Of a DNA stretch of 64,000 bases, positions 14,735-22,490 are shown piece after piece. The notes under the pieces are model-generated. The model searched no databases. It saw only the letters and a program-made list of their open reading frames with translations, and had not been told where the DNA came from. A program made the position numbers and the translations under genes. Origin of the DNA: Methylophilus sp. 13 (lineage in GTDB: Bacteria > Pseudomonadota > Gammaproteobacteria > Burkholderiales > Methylophilaceae); NCBI RefSeq assembly GCF_015354335.1, contig NZ_JADKYR010000001.1, forward strand, positions 434,001-498,000. Direction: 5' to 3'. Position 1 is the first letter of the stretch. Each line of letters begins with the position of its first letter.

Positions 14735-15715
14735 CTATTTTTGATAAATCTGGTCGAAGATGCCGCCATCACTAAAATGCGTGTTTTCGGCTTCGTTCCA
14801 GCTGCCAAACACCTGTTTGACCGTAAATGTATTGAGCTTTTTAAAGCTGGGTTGCGCCACCTCAGCCACTTGCGGGCGCAAGTAATGTTTGGCAGCCAAA
14901 GCCTGACCCGCAGGTGAAAAGTGATACTCAAGATAGGCTTGTGCCAGCTTGCGCGTGCCTTTTCTATCCACCACCTTGTCTACAAGCGCCACCGGGTTCT
15001 CTGCCAGCACGGTCACGGACGGGTACACCAGCTCAAACTTGTCTTCCCCCAGCTCTTTTTGCAGCAGATAGGCCTCGTTTTCAAACGTCACCAGCACATC
15101 GCCAATCTCGCGCTGGGCAAACGTGGTAGTGGCGCCGCGGCCACCGGTATCCAGCACCGGCACATGTTTAAACACCTGGGTCACAAATTGGCGCGCCTTG
15201 CTGGCATCGCCGCCTTTTTGCGTGATATAGCCCCAGGCGCCCAGATAGCTATACTTGCCGTTACCCGAGGTTTTAGGGTTAGGAATCACCGCCGCCACAC
15301 CGGGTCTGATCAGGTCGTCCCAGTCTTTAATCTGTTTGGGATTGCCTTTGCGGACCAGAAACACTGTGGGTGAAGCGCTGGGCACGCTGTTATTGGGTAA
15401 TCTGCTCTGCCAGTTTGCCGGGATCAATTTGGCTTTTTGCGCCAGAATATCAATATCGGCGCTACGGTTCATGGTAATCACATCCGCAGGCAAGCCATCC
15501 ACAACCGCACGCGCCTGCTTGGTCGAGCCGCCGTGTGACTGGTTAATGGTCACCAATTCACCGGTCTTTTCTTTCCAGTACTGGACAAAAGCCGGGTTGA
15601 ATTCTTTATAAAACTCGCGGGTCACATCGTAAGAAACATTCAGCAATTCAGCAGCCTGCACAGGTGCTTGTAGCAGCGCAGCCCAGACCAGCAAGTGACG
15701 GATAAAAGACGACAT
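14735..15715 (-). CDS. sbp: Periplasmic sulfate-binding protein (first copy)
   Basis: 326 residues. Signal peptide about 1-22 (WAALLQAPVQAA). The mature protein begins LLNVSYDVTREFYKEFNPAF, the Sbp/CysP signature, with the sulfate-contacting NQSHGGSTKQARAV and TGGRGATTTF segments. It delivers sulfate to CysTWA. The ATG at 15715 follows GGGAG by seven bases; a TTG at 15721 is less likely. It is the first gene of the operon. A second, diverged copy lies at 26552. Confidence 0.95.
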   Translation of the reverse strand: MSSFIRHLLVWAALLQAPVQAAELLNVSYDVTREFYKEFNPAFVQYWKEKTGELVTINQSHGGSTKQARAVVDGLPADVITMNRSADIDILAQKAKLIPANWQSRLPNNSVPSASPTVFLVRKGNPKQIKDWDDLIRPGVAAVIPNPKTSGNGKYSYLGAWGYITQKGGDASKARQFVTQVFKHVPVLDTGGRGATTTFAQREIGDVLVTFENEAYLLQKELGEDKFELVYPSVTVLAENPVALVDKVVDRKGTRKLAQAYLEYHFSPAGQALAAKHYLRPQVAEVAQPSFKKLNTFTVKQVFGSWNEAENTHFSDGGIFDQIYQK

Positions 15716-15757
15716 AAACAACTCCCTGAACTTGATAGGGAGGCACTATAGCGGGAG

Positions 15758-15773
15758 TTTTATATTTTTAAAA
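15758..15773 (-). promoter_or_regulatory. AT-rich motif upstream of sbp, shared with the sbp2 operon
   Basis: TTTATATTTTTAAAAA here is almost identical to TTTATATTTTAAAAAA at 29603-29618, at a similar distance (45-60 bases) upstream of the other sulfate operon. Candidate site for a shared sulfur regulator such as CysB, but AT-richness makes chance matches likely. Confidence 0.35.
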
Positions 15774-15828
15774 AGAATAAAATATAATATATTTATAATA
15801 TTAAAGAATATAAAACTGAAGATGATAA

Positions 15829-15856
15829 AAAACGCCAGTGCAAGCACTGGCGTTTT
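15829..15856 (-). terminator. Terminator of cysK
   Basis: Perfect 13-bp inverted repeat: AAAACGCCAGTGC (15829-15841), AA loop, GCACTGGCGTTTT (15844-15856). It lies 45 bases after the cysK stop and ends that transcript before the sbp promoter. Confidence 0.92.
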
Positions 15857-15902
15857 GATCGCTGGTCCGCAGCAAAGCCCAAAGCGAGAAACAGCGAGCA
15901 AT

Positions 15903-16889
15903 TTAAGCGGCTGACACACTGAGCCCGTGCTCGTCAAATATGCCGTCAAACAGCACGGAGCTCAAATAGCGCTCGCCGGAATCCGGCAAAATCACCACGA
16001 TATTTTTACCCGCATGCTCAGGCAGAGCCGCATACCTGACCGCTACCGCGACCGCCGCCCCGCAGGAAATGCCGGCCAGAATGCCCTCCTCGCGTGCCAG
16101 TCTTCTGGCGAATGCAATCGCTTCTTCATTGGTCACTTGTGCAATGTCATCCACCAGACTTAAATCCAGGATATCCGGCACAAAGCCTGCGCCTATGCCT
16201 TGAATTTTGTGCGGTGCCGGCGCGAGTGCTTGCCCTGCCCTAAACTGCGTCAACACCGGACTGGCGGCCGGCTCTACCGCAACAGAGAGAATGTTCTTAT
16301 GCTGCGTCTGTTTGAAATAGCGGGAAACGCCGGTAATGGTGCCGCCGGTGCCCACCCCTGAAACCAGAATATCCACCTCGCCATTGGTATCGCGCCAGAT
16401 TTCGGAGCCTGTGGTTTGTTCATGAATGGCCGGATTGGCCGGATTTTTGAACTGTTGCAACAACACATAACGTGCTGGATCCGCGGCGGCAATTTCTTCT
16501 GCCTTGGCCACGGCGCCTTTCATGCCTTTGGCGCCCTCGGTCAGTACCAGCTTGGCACCATAAGCAATCAGCAATTTGCGCCGCTCCAGGCTCATGGTTT
16601 CCGGCATGGTTAAAGTAATGGGGATACCCCGTGCCGCAGCCACAAAGGCCAGCGCGATGCCGGTATTGCCGCTGGTTGGCTCCACAATTTCTTTACCGGG
16701 GCCCAGCAAGCCTTTTTGTTCGGCATCCCAGATCATGGCCGCACCGATGCGGCACTTGACAGAATAGGCCGGGTTACGGCCTTCTATTTTGGCAAAAATG
16801 GTGGCCTGACCAGGGGCGGTCAGGCGGTTCAGGCGCACTAAGGGCGTATTGCCGATGGAATGTGCATTGTCATTAAACCAGTGTGACAT
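15903..16889 (-). CDS. cysK: Cysteine synthase A (O-acetylserine sulfhydrylase)
   Basis: 328 residues, PLP fold type II. It makes cysteine from O-acetylserine and sulfide. The PLP lysine is Lys45 in [11 protein letters not shown], and the substrate loop is [23 protein letters not shown] binds the PLP phosphate. NPAYSVKCR is characteristic of CysK rather than CysM. It is divergent from epsC, whose product makes the substrate, so the shared 320-base region probably co-regulates both. No frameshift or missing residue. Confidence 0.97.
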   Translation of the reverse strand: MSHWFNDNAHSIGNTPLVRLNRLTAPGQATIFAKIEGRNPAYSVKCRIGAAMIWDAEQKGLLGPGKEIVEPTSGNTGIALAFVAAARGIPITLTMPETMSLERRKLLIAYGAKLVLTEGAKGMKGAVAKAEEIAAADPARYVLLQQFKNPANPAIHEQTTGSEIWRDTNGEVDILVSGVGTGGTITGVSRYFKQTQHKNILSVAVEPAASPVLTQFRAGQALAPAPHKIQGIGAGFVPDILDLSLVDDIAQVTNEEAIAFARRLAREEGILAGISCGAAVAVAVRYAALPEHAGKNIVVILPDSGERYLSSVLFDGIFDEHGLSVSAA

Positions 16890-16983
16890 AAAGCGCTCTT
16901 CAAATAAAAACAGTGACTGTAGTTTAAAAAGCGCTGAAATAAATTAAAAATAACATTTTGTTGGATAAATATATTTAATAGTT

Positions 16984-17005
16984 ATAACCCTACCTTTTCG
17001 GTTAT
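16984..17005. promoter_or_regulatory. Inverted repeat, candidate sulfur-regulator site
   Basis: ATAACC (16984-16989) and GGTTAT (17000-17005) with a 10-base spacer, located between the divergent cysK and epsC promoters. One helical turn between half-site centres suits a dimeric LysR-type regulator such as CysB. No regulator gene is in the window. Confidence 0.4.
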
Positions 17006-17128
17006 TTTAAAACTGCTTTAAATAACAAATACTGATAATAAAATAATAAATGATTCTAGGCTTTACCCTGTTCAATCACGAAAGAGTGTTTTATAGTGAG
17101 CAAAGATTCATGCTGACCAGACAACTGG

Positions 17129-17164
17129 AAGCCAGTGACCCGCCAGGGCCACTGGCTTTTTTTT
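17129..17164 (+). terminator. Intrinsic terminator in the epsC leader (possible attenuator)
   Basis: AAGCCAGTG (17129-17137) pairs perfectly with CACTGGCTT (17150-17158), followed by eight T (17157-17164). It lies 46 bases before the epsC start and no gene precedes it on this strand, so it would stop transcripts that begin in the cysK/epsC region. CCAG and CTGG just upstream (near 17117-17128) could compete for pairing. Confidence 0.82.
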
Positions 17165-17210
17165 CGCCTGTTGTCAGCAATCGCGTACTTACCATGACAA
17201 GGAATCCACG

Positions 17211-18113
17211 ATGCAAGAAATTGCCATCGAGCACATCGTGCAACAACTGGCGGGCATCCGCGAACATGCATTGCAACAACGCCAGCGCTTGACGCAACCA
17301 CCCAAGCTGCCTTCACGTAAAGTGCTGGCCAAGTGCGTGGAAGGCCTGGCTGCGGCGCTGTTCCCCAACCGGCTGGGTGATTCAGACATTCAGCCACATG
17401 CCATTAACTTTTATGTGGGGACCACGCTGGATAAAGCTCTGCGTGAATTGCAGCAACAAATCCGTCTTGAGCTTGCGTTTAAGGCGCCGGGGACCGCCGC
17501 CAGCCAGTTCAATGCACAATCACATGCCCTCACGCAAACCTTTGCCGAGCAATTGCCTGCGATTCGCCAGCAGCTGGATACCGATCTTGAAGCCGCTTAT
17601 CAAGGCGATCCGGCGGCGGACAGCGTGGATGAAATTCTGGTCAGCTATCCCGGCATTCTGGCGCTGATTCATTACCGGCTGGCGCATGTTTTACACGGAT
17701 TGGGTTTGACCATTTCTGCGCGCCTGATCACTGAAATCGCCCATTCGCAAACCGGCATTGATATTCATCCTGGCGCCCGTATCGGTGATTACTTTTTTAT
17801 TGATCATGGCACCGGCGTGGTCATAGGTGAGACGGCGATTATTGGTAACCACGTCCGCCTTTACCAGGCGGTGACACTGGGTGCAAAAAACTTTCCCAAA
17901 GATGCCAATGGCCATCTGGTGAAGAAATTTGAACGCCACCCCATTCTGGAGGATTACGTGGTGGTGTATGCCGGGGCCACCATTCTGGGCCGCATTACCA
18001 TAGGAAAACATTCGATTATTGGCGGCAATGTCTGGGTTACACGCAGCGTGCCTGCCAACAGTCACCTCACACAAGCGCATTCGGATGCCAAACCGATTCC
18101 GGCTGCCGCTTGA
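17211..18113 (+). CDS. epsC: Serine O-acetyltransferase, EpsC type
   Basis: 300 residues. It makes O-acetylserine from serine and acetyl-CoA for CysK. The helical N-terminal half (about 1-150) is longer than in short SATs, followed by a left-handed beta-helix with hexapeptide repeats: ITEIAHSQTGIDIHPGARIG, DYFFIDHGTGVVIGETAIIG and AGATILGRITIGKHSIIGG. The catalytic His and acetyl-CoA region are intact. EpsC-type SATs are recurrent partners of family 2A encapsulins, which fits the next gene, 47 bases downstream. RBS AAGGA. Transcription passes through the leader terminator. Confidence 0.95.
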   Translation: MQEIAIEHIVQQLAGIREHALQQRQRLTQPPKLPSRKVLAKCVEGLAAALFPNRLGDSDIQPHAINFYVGTTLDKALRELQQQIRLELAFKAPGTAASQFNAQSHALTQTFAEQLPAIRQQLDTDLEAAYQGDPAADSVDEILVSYPGILALIHYRLAHVLHGLGLTISARLITEIAHSQTGIDIHPGARIGDYFFIDHGTGVVIGETAIIGNHVRLYQAVTLGAKNFPKDANGHLVKKFERHPILEDYVVVYAGATILGRITIGKHSIIGGNVWVTRSVPANSHLTQAHSDAKPIPAAA

Positions 18114-18160
18114 TTTTTAACTATTGCAACCTATTCATAGTTGCACTTTAAGGAGACCTT

Positions 18161-19075
18161 ATGTCAGAACAACCTTTTCAGAGCGCTTTGGGCGATGTCG
18201 CCGCCCGCACGCTTGCCAATGCCACCAAATCGGTGCCCATGCTCAGCACCATCAGCCCGCGCTGGCTGGTGCATTTGCTCAACTGGGTACCCGTTGAAGC
18301 CGGTATTTACCGTGTCAACAAGGCCAAAGACCCCAACGCCATTACTGTCGACTGCTCCAACAAAGATGAAAAAGAGCTGCCAGCAACCTTTGTCGATTAT
18401 GAAGAGTGGGGCCGTGAATATGTGCTAAACGCGGTGAATACCGTGGTCGATGTGCATACCCGCGTGTCTGACCTGTATAGCAGCCCGCACAACCAGATCA
18501 AAGAGCAACTGCGCCTGACTATTGAAGTAGTCAAAGAGCGCCAGGAAAGCGAACTGATCAACAACAAAGAGTACGGCCTGCTCAACAATGTGGCCAAATC
18601 ACAAACCATCAAAACCCGTAATGGTTACCCAACACCGGATGACCTGGATGAGCTGCTGACCAAAGTCTGGAAAGAACCTGCGTTTTTCCTGGCGCACCCG
18701 AAAGCAATTGCCGCCTTTGGCCGTGAGTGCACCCGCCGTGGCGTGCCACCCCCAACCGTTTCCTTATTCGGCTCACAGTTCTTGACCTGGCGTGGCGTTC
18801 CGCTGATTCCTAGCGACAAACTGCCTATCGTCAACGGCAAATCCAAAATCTTGCTGCTGCGTGTAGGCGAGAGCAAGCAAGGCGTGATCGGCTTGTATCA
18901 ACCGAACTTGCCAGGCCAGCAAACCATGGGCCTGTCAGTACGTTTTATGGGCATTAACCATAAAGCAATTGCGTCTTACCTGGTCTCGCTGTATTGCTCA
19001 CTGGCCGTGCTGACCGAAGACGCGATTGCCGTCCTGGAAGATGTCGGAGTTGATCATTACTATGACTACAAGTAA
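18161..19075 (+). CDS. Family 2A encapsulin shell protein (SrpI-like)
   Basis: 304 residues, matching the family 2A shell protein by its start (SALGDVAARTLANATKSVPM), SPRWLVHLLNWVPVEAGIYRVN, and the HK97-fold core (DLDELLTKVWKEPAFFLAHP, GSQFLTWRGVPLIPSDKLPI, RVGESKQGVIGLYQPNLPGQ). No catalytic residues: it assembles into a virus-like protein cage. In the known cyanobacterial example, SrpI, the shell encloses a cysteine desulfurase and is induced by sulfur starvation. RBS AAGGAG. The stop overlaps the start of the desulfurase gene by 14 bases. Confidence 0.96.
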   Translation: MSEQPFQSALGDVAARTLANATKSVPMLSTISPRWLVHLLNWVPVEAGIYRVNKAKDPNAITVDCSNKDEKELPATFVDYEEWGREYVLNAVNTVVDVHTRVSDLYSSPHNQIKEQLRLTIEVVKERQESELINNKEYGLLNNVAKSQTIKTRNGYPTPDDLDELLTKVWKEPAFFLAHPKAIAAFGRECTRRGVPPPTVSLFGSQFLTWRGVPLIPSDKLPIVNGKSKILLLRVGESKQGVIGLYQPNLPGQQTMGLSVRFMGINHKAIASYLVSLYCSLAVLTEDAIAVLEDVGVDHYYDYK

Positions 19076-20975
19076 TTCATTCGGCCTGACTTTAACTGAT
19101 GGCGCCAGTTTTGAGCCTGAGGCCATCTTGGCCTCATTGCCGGGTGAGCATCCCAAGATGACTGCTGCGGCGGGTGTAGGACGCGAACTGGAAAACACAG
19201 GTGTGCTGGATACCGCCACGCTGACGCAACTGGTCAACGATCTCTACGCTGAAGGGTTTCCGGCGACGGCACCGTTTGCGGCAGCAGACCTGGCGCAATC
19301 GTTGGCGGCTTCGCATGCCCCACAGCCATCTGTCCCGCCTACAGACTCATTGACTACCAAGCTGGTCAATGTGGGTGGCACAGGTGGTGTGGCCTCACCG
19401 AGTTATGCGCAAACGCAGGCGCAACCCGTCACCCAGCAGGCGCAAGCGCAGCAGCTCACGTATGTGCCTGGCATTGAAGCCTTGGGTAGCGACCCGTTAC
19501 ATAACCATCCGGCCCACCTGAATGTATTGCAGCCCGAGGCTGCTTTTCTGACCCCTGGCTCATTTGCCGGGACGGGCATTGAGATTCCTTACCAGCAGGA
19601 GCTGGATCGCTGGCTGGGGGCGGGTGCAATACAGTCCCCACCGTCTGCGGCCTCCTCCCAAACTGCGGCTAAACCGCCGGTAGCCGGCGCGCAATCGTTT
19701 TACTTTTTGCAGGCCGAACCCGGGTTGACGGGCAGCCTGCCGGCTTCTGCGCATCCGGCATTTGATGTGCATGCGGTACGGCGTGACTTTCCCATCCTCA
19801 ATGAGCGGGTGAATGGCCGCCAGTTGGTCTGGTTTGACAATGCGGCGACCACGCAAAAACCACAAGTTGTCATTGACCGCGTGAGTTATTTCTACCAGCA
19901 CGAAAACTCGAATATTCACCGTGCCGCCCATGCGCTGGCCGCGCGCGCGACGGATGCGTATGAAGAAGCGCGCGAAACCGTGCGTCGTTTTATCAATGCG
20001 CCCTCGGTGAATCAGGTCATTTTTGTACGCGGGACCACGGAAGCGATTAACCTGGTCGCAAAAACCTGGGGCAAAAAACATCTGGAGCAAGGCGATGAAA
20101 TTGTGGTCTCACATCTGGAACATCACGCCAATATCGTCCCCTGGCAACAATTGTGTCAGGAAACGGGGGCGGTGCTGAAAGTGATTCCGGTGGATGACAG
20201 TGGCCAGATTCTGCTGGAGGAATACCAGAAACTGCTGACGGCAAAAACCAAGCTGGTGTCATTTACCCAGGTATCAAATGCGTTGGGGACGGTCACGCCT
20301 GCTCAGGAAATGATTGCAATGGCTCACAGGGCGGGCGCAAAAGTGCTACTGGATGGCGCGCAATCGGTGTCACACATGCGGACCGATGTACAAACGCTGG
20401 ATGCTGACTTTTTTGTGTTCTCCGGGCACAAAATCTTTGGCCCCACCGGCATTGGTGCCTTGTATGGCAAAGCGGACGTGCTGCAAGACATGCCTGCCTG
20501 GCAAGGCGGCGGCAACATGATCCAAGATGTCACCTTTGAAAAAACGGTGTATCACGCGGCCCCGGCCAAATTTGAAGCAGGCACGGGTAATATCGCCGAT
20601 GCGGTAGGATTAGGTGCCGCCTTGCAGTATGTGGAACGGCTAGGCATCGAAAATATCGCCGCCTATGAGCATGCCCTGCTGGAGTATGCCACGGCAGCCA
20701 TGTGCCAGATCCCCAATCTGCGCCTGATCGGGACGGCCAAACATAAGGCCAGTGTACTGTCTTTTGCACTCAAGGGCTATCAAAGCGAAGAGGTAGGCGC
20801 AGCGCTCAATGAAGAAGGCATTGCCGTGCGTTCTGGCCATCATTGTGCACAGCCGATTTTGCGTCGCTTTGGTTTTGAAACCACCGTACGGCCTTCACTG
20901 GCGTTTTACAACACTTATGATGAAATCGACCGCATGATTGCGGTGTTACAACGCTTGGCGTCCTATCACGCCTAG
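19062..20975 (+). CDS. Encapsulin cargo: cysteine desulfurase with disordered targeting domain
   Basis: 637 residues. Residues 1 to about 230 are Ala/Pro/Gln-rich and low-complexity, with short ordered motifs (FEPEAILASLPGE at 17-29, LTYVPGIEALG at 132-142, GIEIPYQQELDRWLG at 172-186); such extensions load the enzyme into family 2A shells. Residues 232-635 are a SufS-type desulfurase: His353/354 (SHLEHHANIVPW), PLP Lys457 (FSGHKIFGPTG), catalytic Cys595 (RSGHHCAQPILRRFG). It releases sulfur from cysteine as persulfide. The ATG at 19062 overlaps the encapsulin gene; an in-frame ATG at 19041 would add seven residues. Confidence 0.96.
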   Translation: MTTSNSFGLTLTDGASFEPEAILASLPGEHPKMTAAAGVGRELENTGVLDTATLTQLVNDLYAEGFPATAPFAAADLAQSLAASHAPQPSVPPTDSLTTKLVNVGGTGGVASPSYAQTQAQPVTQQAQAQQLTYVPGIEALGSDPLHNHPAHLNVLQPEAAFLTPGSFAGTGIEIPYQQELDRWLGAGAIQSPPSAASSQTAAKPPVAGAQSFYFLQAEPGLTGSLPASAHPAFDVHAVRRDFPILNERVNGRQLVWFDNAATTQKPQVVIDRVSYFYQHENSNIHRAAHALAARATDAYEEARETVRRFINAPSVNQVIFVRGTTEAINLVAKTWGKKHLEQGDEIVVSHLEHHANIVPWQQLCQETGAVLKVIPVDDSGQILLEEYQKLLTAKTKLVSFTQVSNALGTVTPAQEMIAMAHRAGAKVLLDGAQSVSHMRTDVQTLDADFFVFSGHKIFGPTGIGALYGKADVLQDMPAWQGGGNMIQDVTFEKTVYHAAPAKFEAGTGNIADAVGLGAALQYVERLGIENIAAYEHALLEYATAAMCQIPNLRLIGTAKHKASVLSFALKGYQSEEVGAALNEEGIAVRSGHHCAQPILRRFGFETTVRPSLAFYNTYDEIDRMIAVLQRLASYHA

Positions 20976-20997
20976 TCTAGCCGCGTAACATAGCTCA

Positions 20998-21047
20998 TCC
21001 CCTGCCCGTGCAGCGTGCGCGTTGCCAAGGCAGGGGATTCTTTTTTG
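20998..21047 (+). terminator. Terminator of the encapsulin operon
   Basis: TCCCCTGCC (20998-21006) pairs with GGCAGGGGA (21029-21037), 22-base loop, then TTCTTTTTT. Confidence 0.85.
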
Positions 21048-21146
21048 TTGCCCGCCAAGATTGTGACATTCGCGGCAAGCCTCTGTAGAATCGCAATGCA
21101 CAGCTCGCTGTGAGTGTGATTTCCATAACCAGACGCCAGGTAACCG

Positions 21147-22466
21147 ATGAAATTTGATCCGCGCAACAACAAATTTACCGCCATCTTCACCCGCGAAATG
21201 CTGGAAGCCACGCTCCCCTCCTTCCTGCTCATTTGCCTGGCGCTGTTTTTTGCTTACAAATTCATAGACCCTGCGCCCCCACGCAATATTGTGATTGCCA
21301 CCGGCGAAGCGGACCTCAATTACAATGCGTTTGCCGCGATTTATGGCGTCTATCTTAAAAAAGAAGGCATTCATCTGCAGATACGCAAAACGGCAGGGGA
21401 TGATGAAAACCTGCGTTTGCTCAAGGACCCTGACTCCAACGTAGATATTGCATTCATTCAAGATGGCATGGCGCATAGTGAAGGCGCAGGCTCACTGTTG
21501 TCATTGGGCAGCCTGTACTACCAGCCGGTGTGGATTTTTTGCCGCGGCAAAACCGAAACCACCCATTTATCGGCCCTCAAAGGCAAACGCATCGGCGTCG
21601 GCTATCCAGGCAGCGGCAGTCATTTTCTGGCAAGTACGCTGTTGACTGAAAGTGGCATCAATGCCAGCAACAGCACCTTGGTCACCATAGGTGCCGAAGA
21701 AGCAGTGGCGGCCCTGCAGTCAGGCAAGCTCGATGCCGCTTTTTTTGTGGATGTTGCCAACTCAAGCCTGGTCCGCGAGCTCATTGCAGACAAGCATCTG
21801 ACCATGGTAAGTATGGACACCGCTGAAGCCTTTTCACGCAAGTTTGCGTTTATGCATCACCTGGTGCTGCCAGAAGGCGCCATGGACCTGGCGCGCAATA
21901 TTCCCAGCCACGATGTGCATCTGGTGGCGCCAACCGCGACGCTGGTGATCAAGGACAGCATGCATCCGGCGCTGATTTACCTGATGATGAAAGTGATTGC
22001 CGAAGTGCATGGTGGCCCAAGCATGTTTAACGGCAAGGGAGAATTCCCTTCTGCCAAGGATACGGATTTTCCGATCAGCACGCAGGCGCTGAATTTCTAC
22101 AAATCCGGCCTGCCGATTATTGATAAATACCTGCCATTTTGGGCAGCCACCTTTGTTAATCGCACGCTGATTGTGATTTTGCCTTTGTTGGCGTTGCTGA
22201 TCCCGCTCACCAAAATTATCCCGATGGTGTATGTGTGGCTCGTCAAGCGCAAACTGTTCCGTTATTACGGCGAGCTACGCTTTCTGGATACCCAGCTGCA
22301 AGAAATCAAATCGGCTGAAGATGTCCGTCAGTGCCTGGATAAACTCAATGAAATTGAAACCAAGGTGGTCAACGTCAAGCTACCGGTGCCTTTTTCACAA
22401 TATGCTTACGAGTTGCGTGCGCATATTGAGCTGGTTCGCTCCAAACTCAATCAGCGCACGTTTTAG
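21147..22466 (+). CDS. TAXI-family solute-binding protein with membrane anchors
   Basis: 439 residues. An N-terminal transmembrane helix (about 19-42, LEATLPSFLLICLALFFAYK) anchors a periplasmic TAXI-type binding domain: IVIATGEADLNYNAFAAIYG, DIAFIQDGMAH, LKGKRIGVGYPGSGSHFLAS, GKLDAAFFV. A second membrane pair near 335-365 is followed by a cytoplasmic helical tail (LRFLDTQLQEIKSAEDV). No DctM-type permease is nearby, so this may be a sensor or orphan component rather than a transporter part. Substrate unknown. The gene lies downstream of the encapsulin terminator and has its own promoter region. Confidence 0.87.
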   Translation: MKFDPRNNKFTAIFTREMLEATLPSFLLICLALFFAYKFIDPAPPRNIVIATGEADLNYNAFAAIYGVYLKKEGIHLQIRKTAGDDENLRLLKDPDSNVDIAFIQDGMAHSEGAGSLLSLGSLYYQPVWIFCRGKTETTHLSALKGKRIGVGYPGSGSHFLASTLLTESGINASNSTLVTIGAEEAVAALQSGKLDAAFFVDVANSSLVRELIADKHLTMVSMDTAEAFSRKFAFMHHLVLPEGAMDLARNIPSHDVHLVAPTATLVIKDSMHPALIYLMMKVIAEVHGGPSMFNGKGEFPSAKDTDFPISTQALNFYKSGLPIIDKYLPFWAATFVNRTLIVILPLLALLIPLTKIIPMVYVWLVKRKLFRYYGELRFLDTQLQEIKSAEDVRQCLDKLNEIETKVVNVKLPVPFSQYAYELRAHIELVRSKLNQRTF

Positions 22467-22490
22467 GCACAAGCCTTAAACGCACAAAGC

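Larger units (their letters stand above)
16890..17210 (+). promoter_or_regulatory. Divergent cysK/epsC control region
   Basis: No gene seen. The first 160 bases are very AT-rich and contain the inverted repeat at 16984-17005; then a leader of about 100 bases contains a complete intrinsic terminator (17129-17164) before the epsC RBS (AAGGA). Confidence 0.6.
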
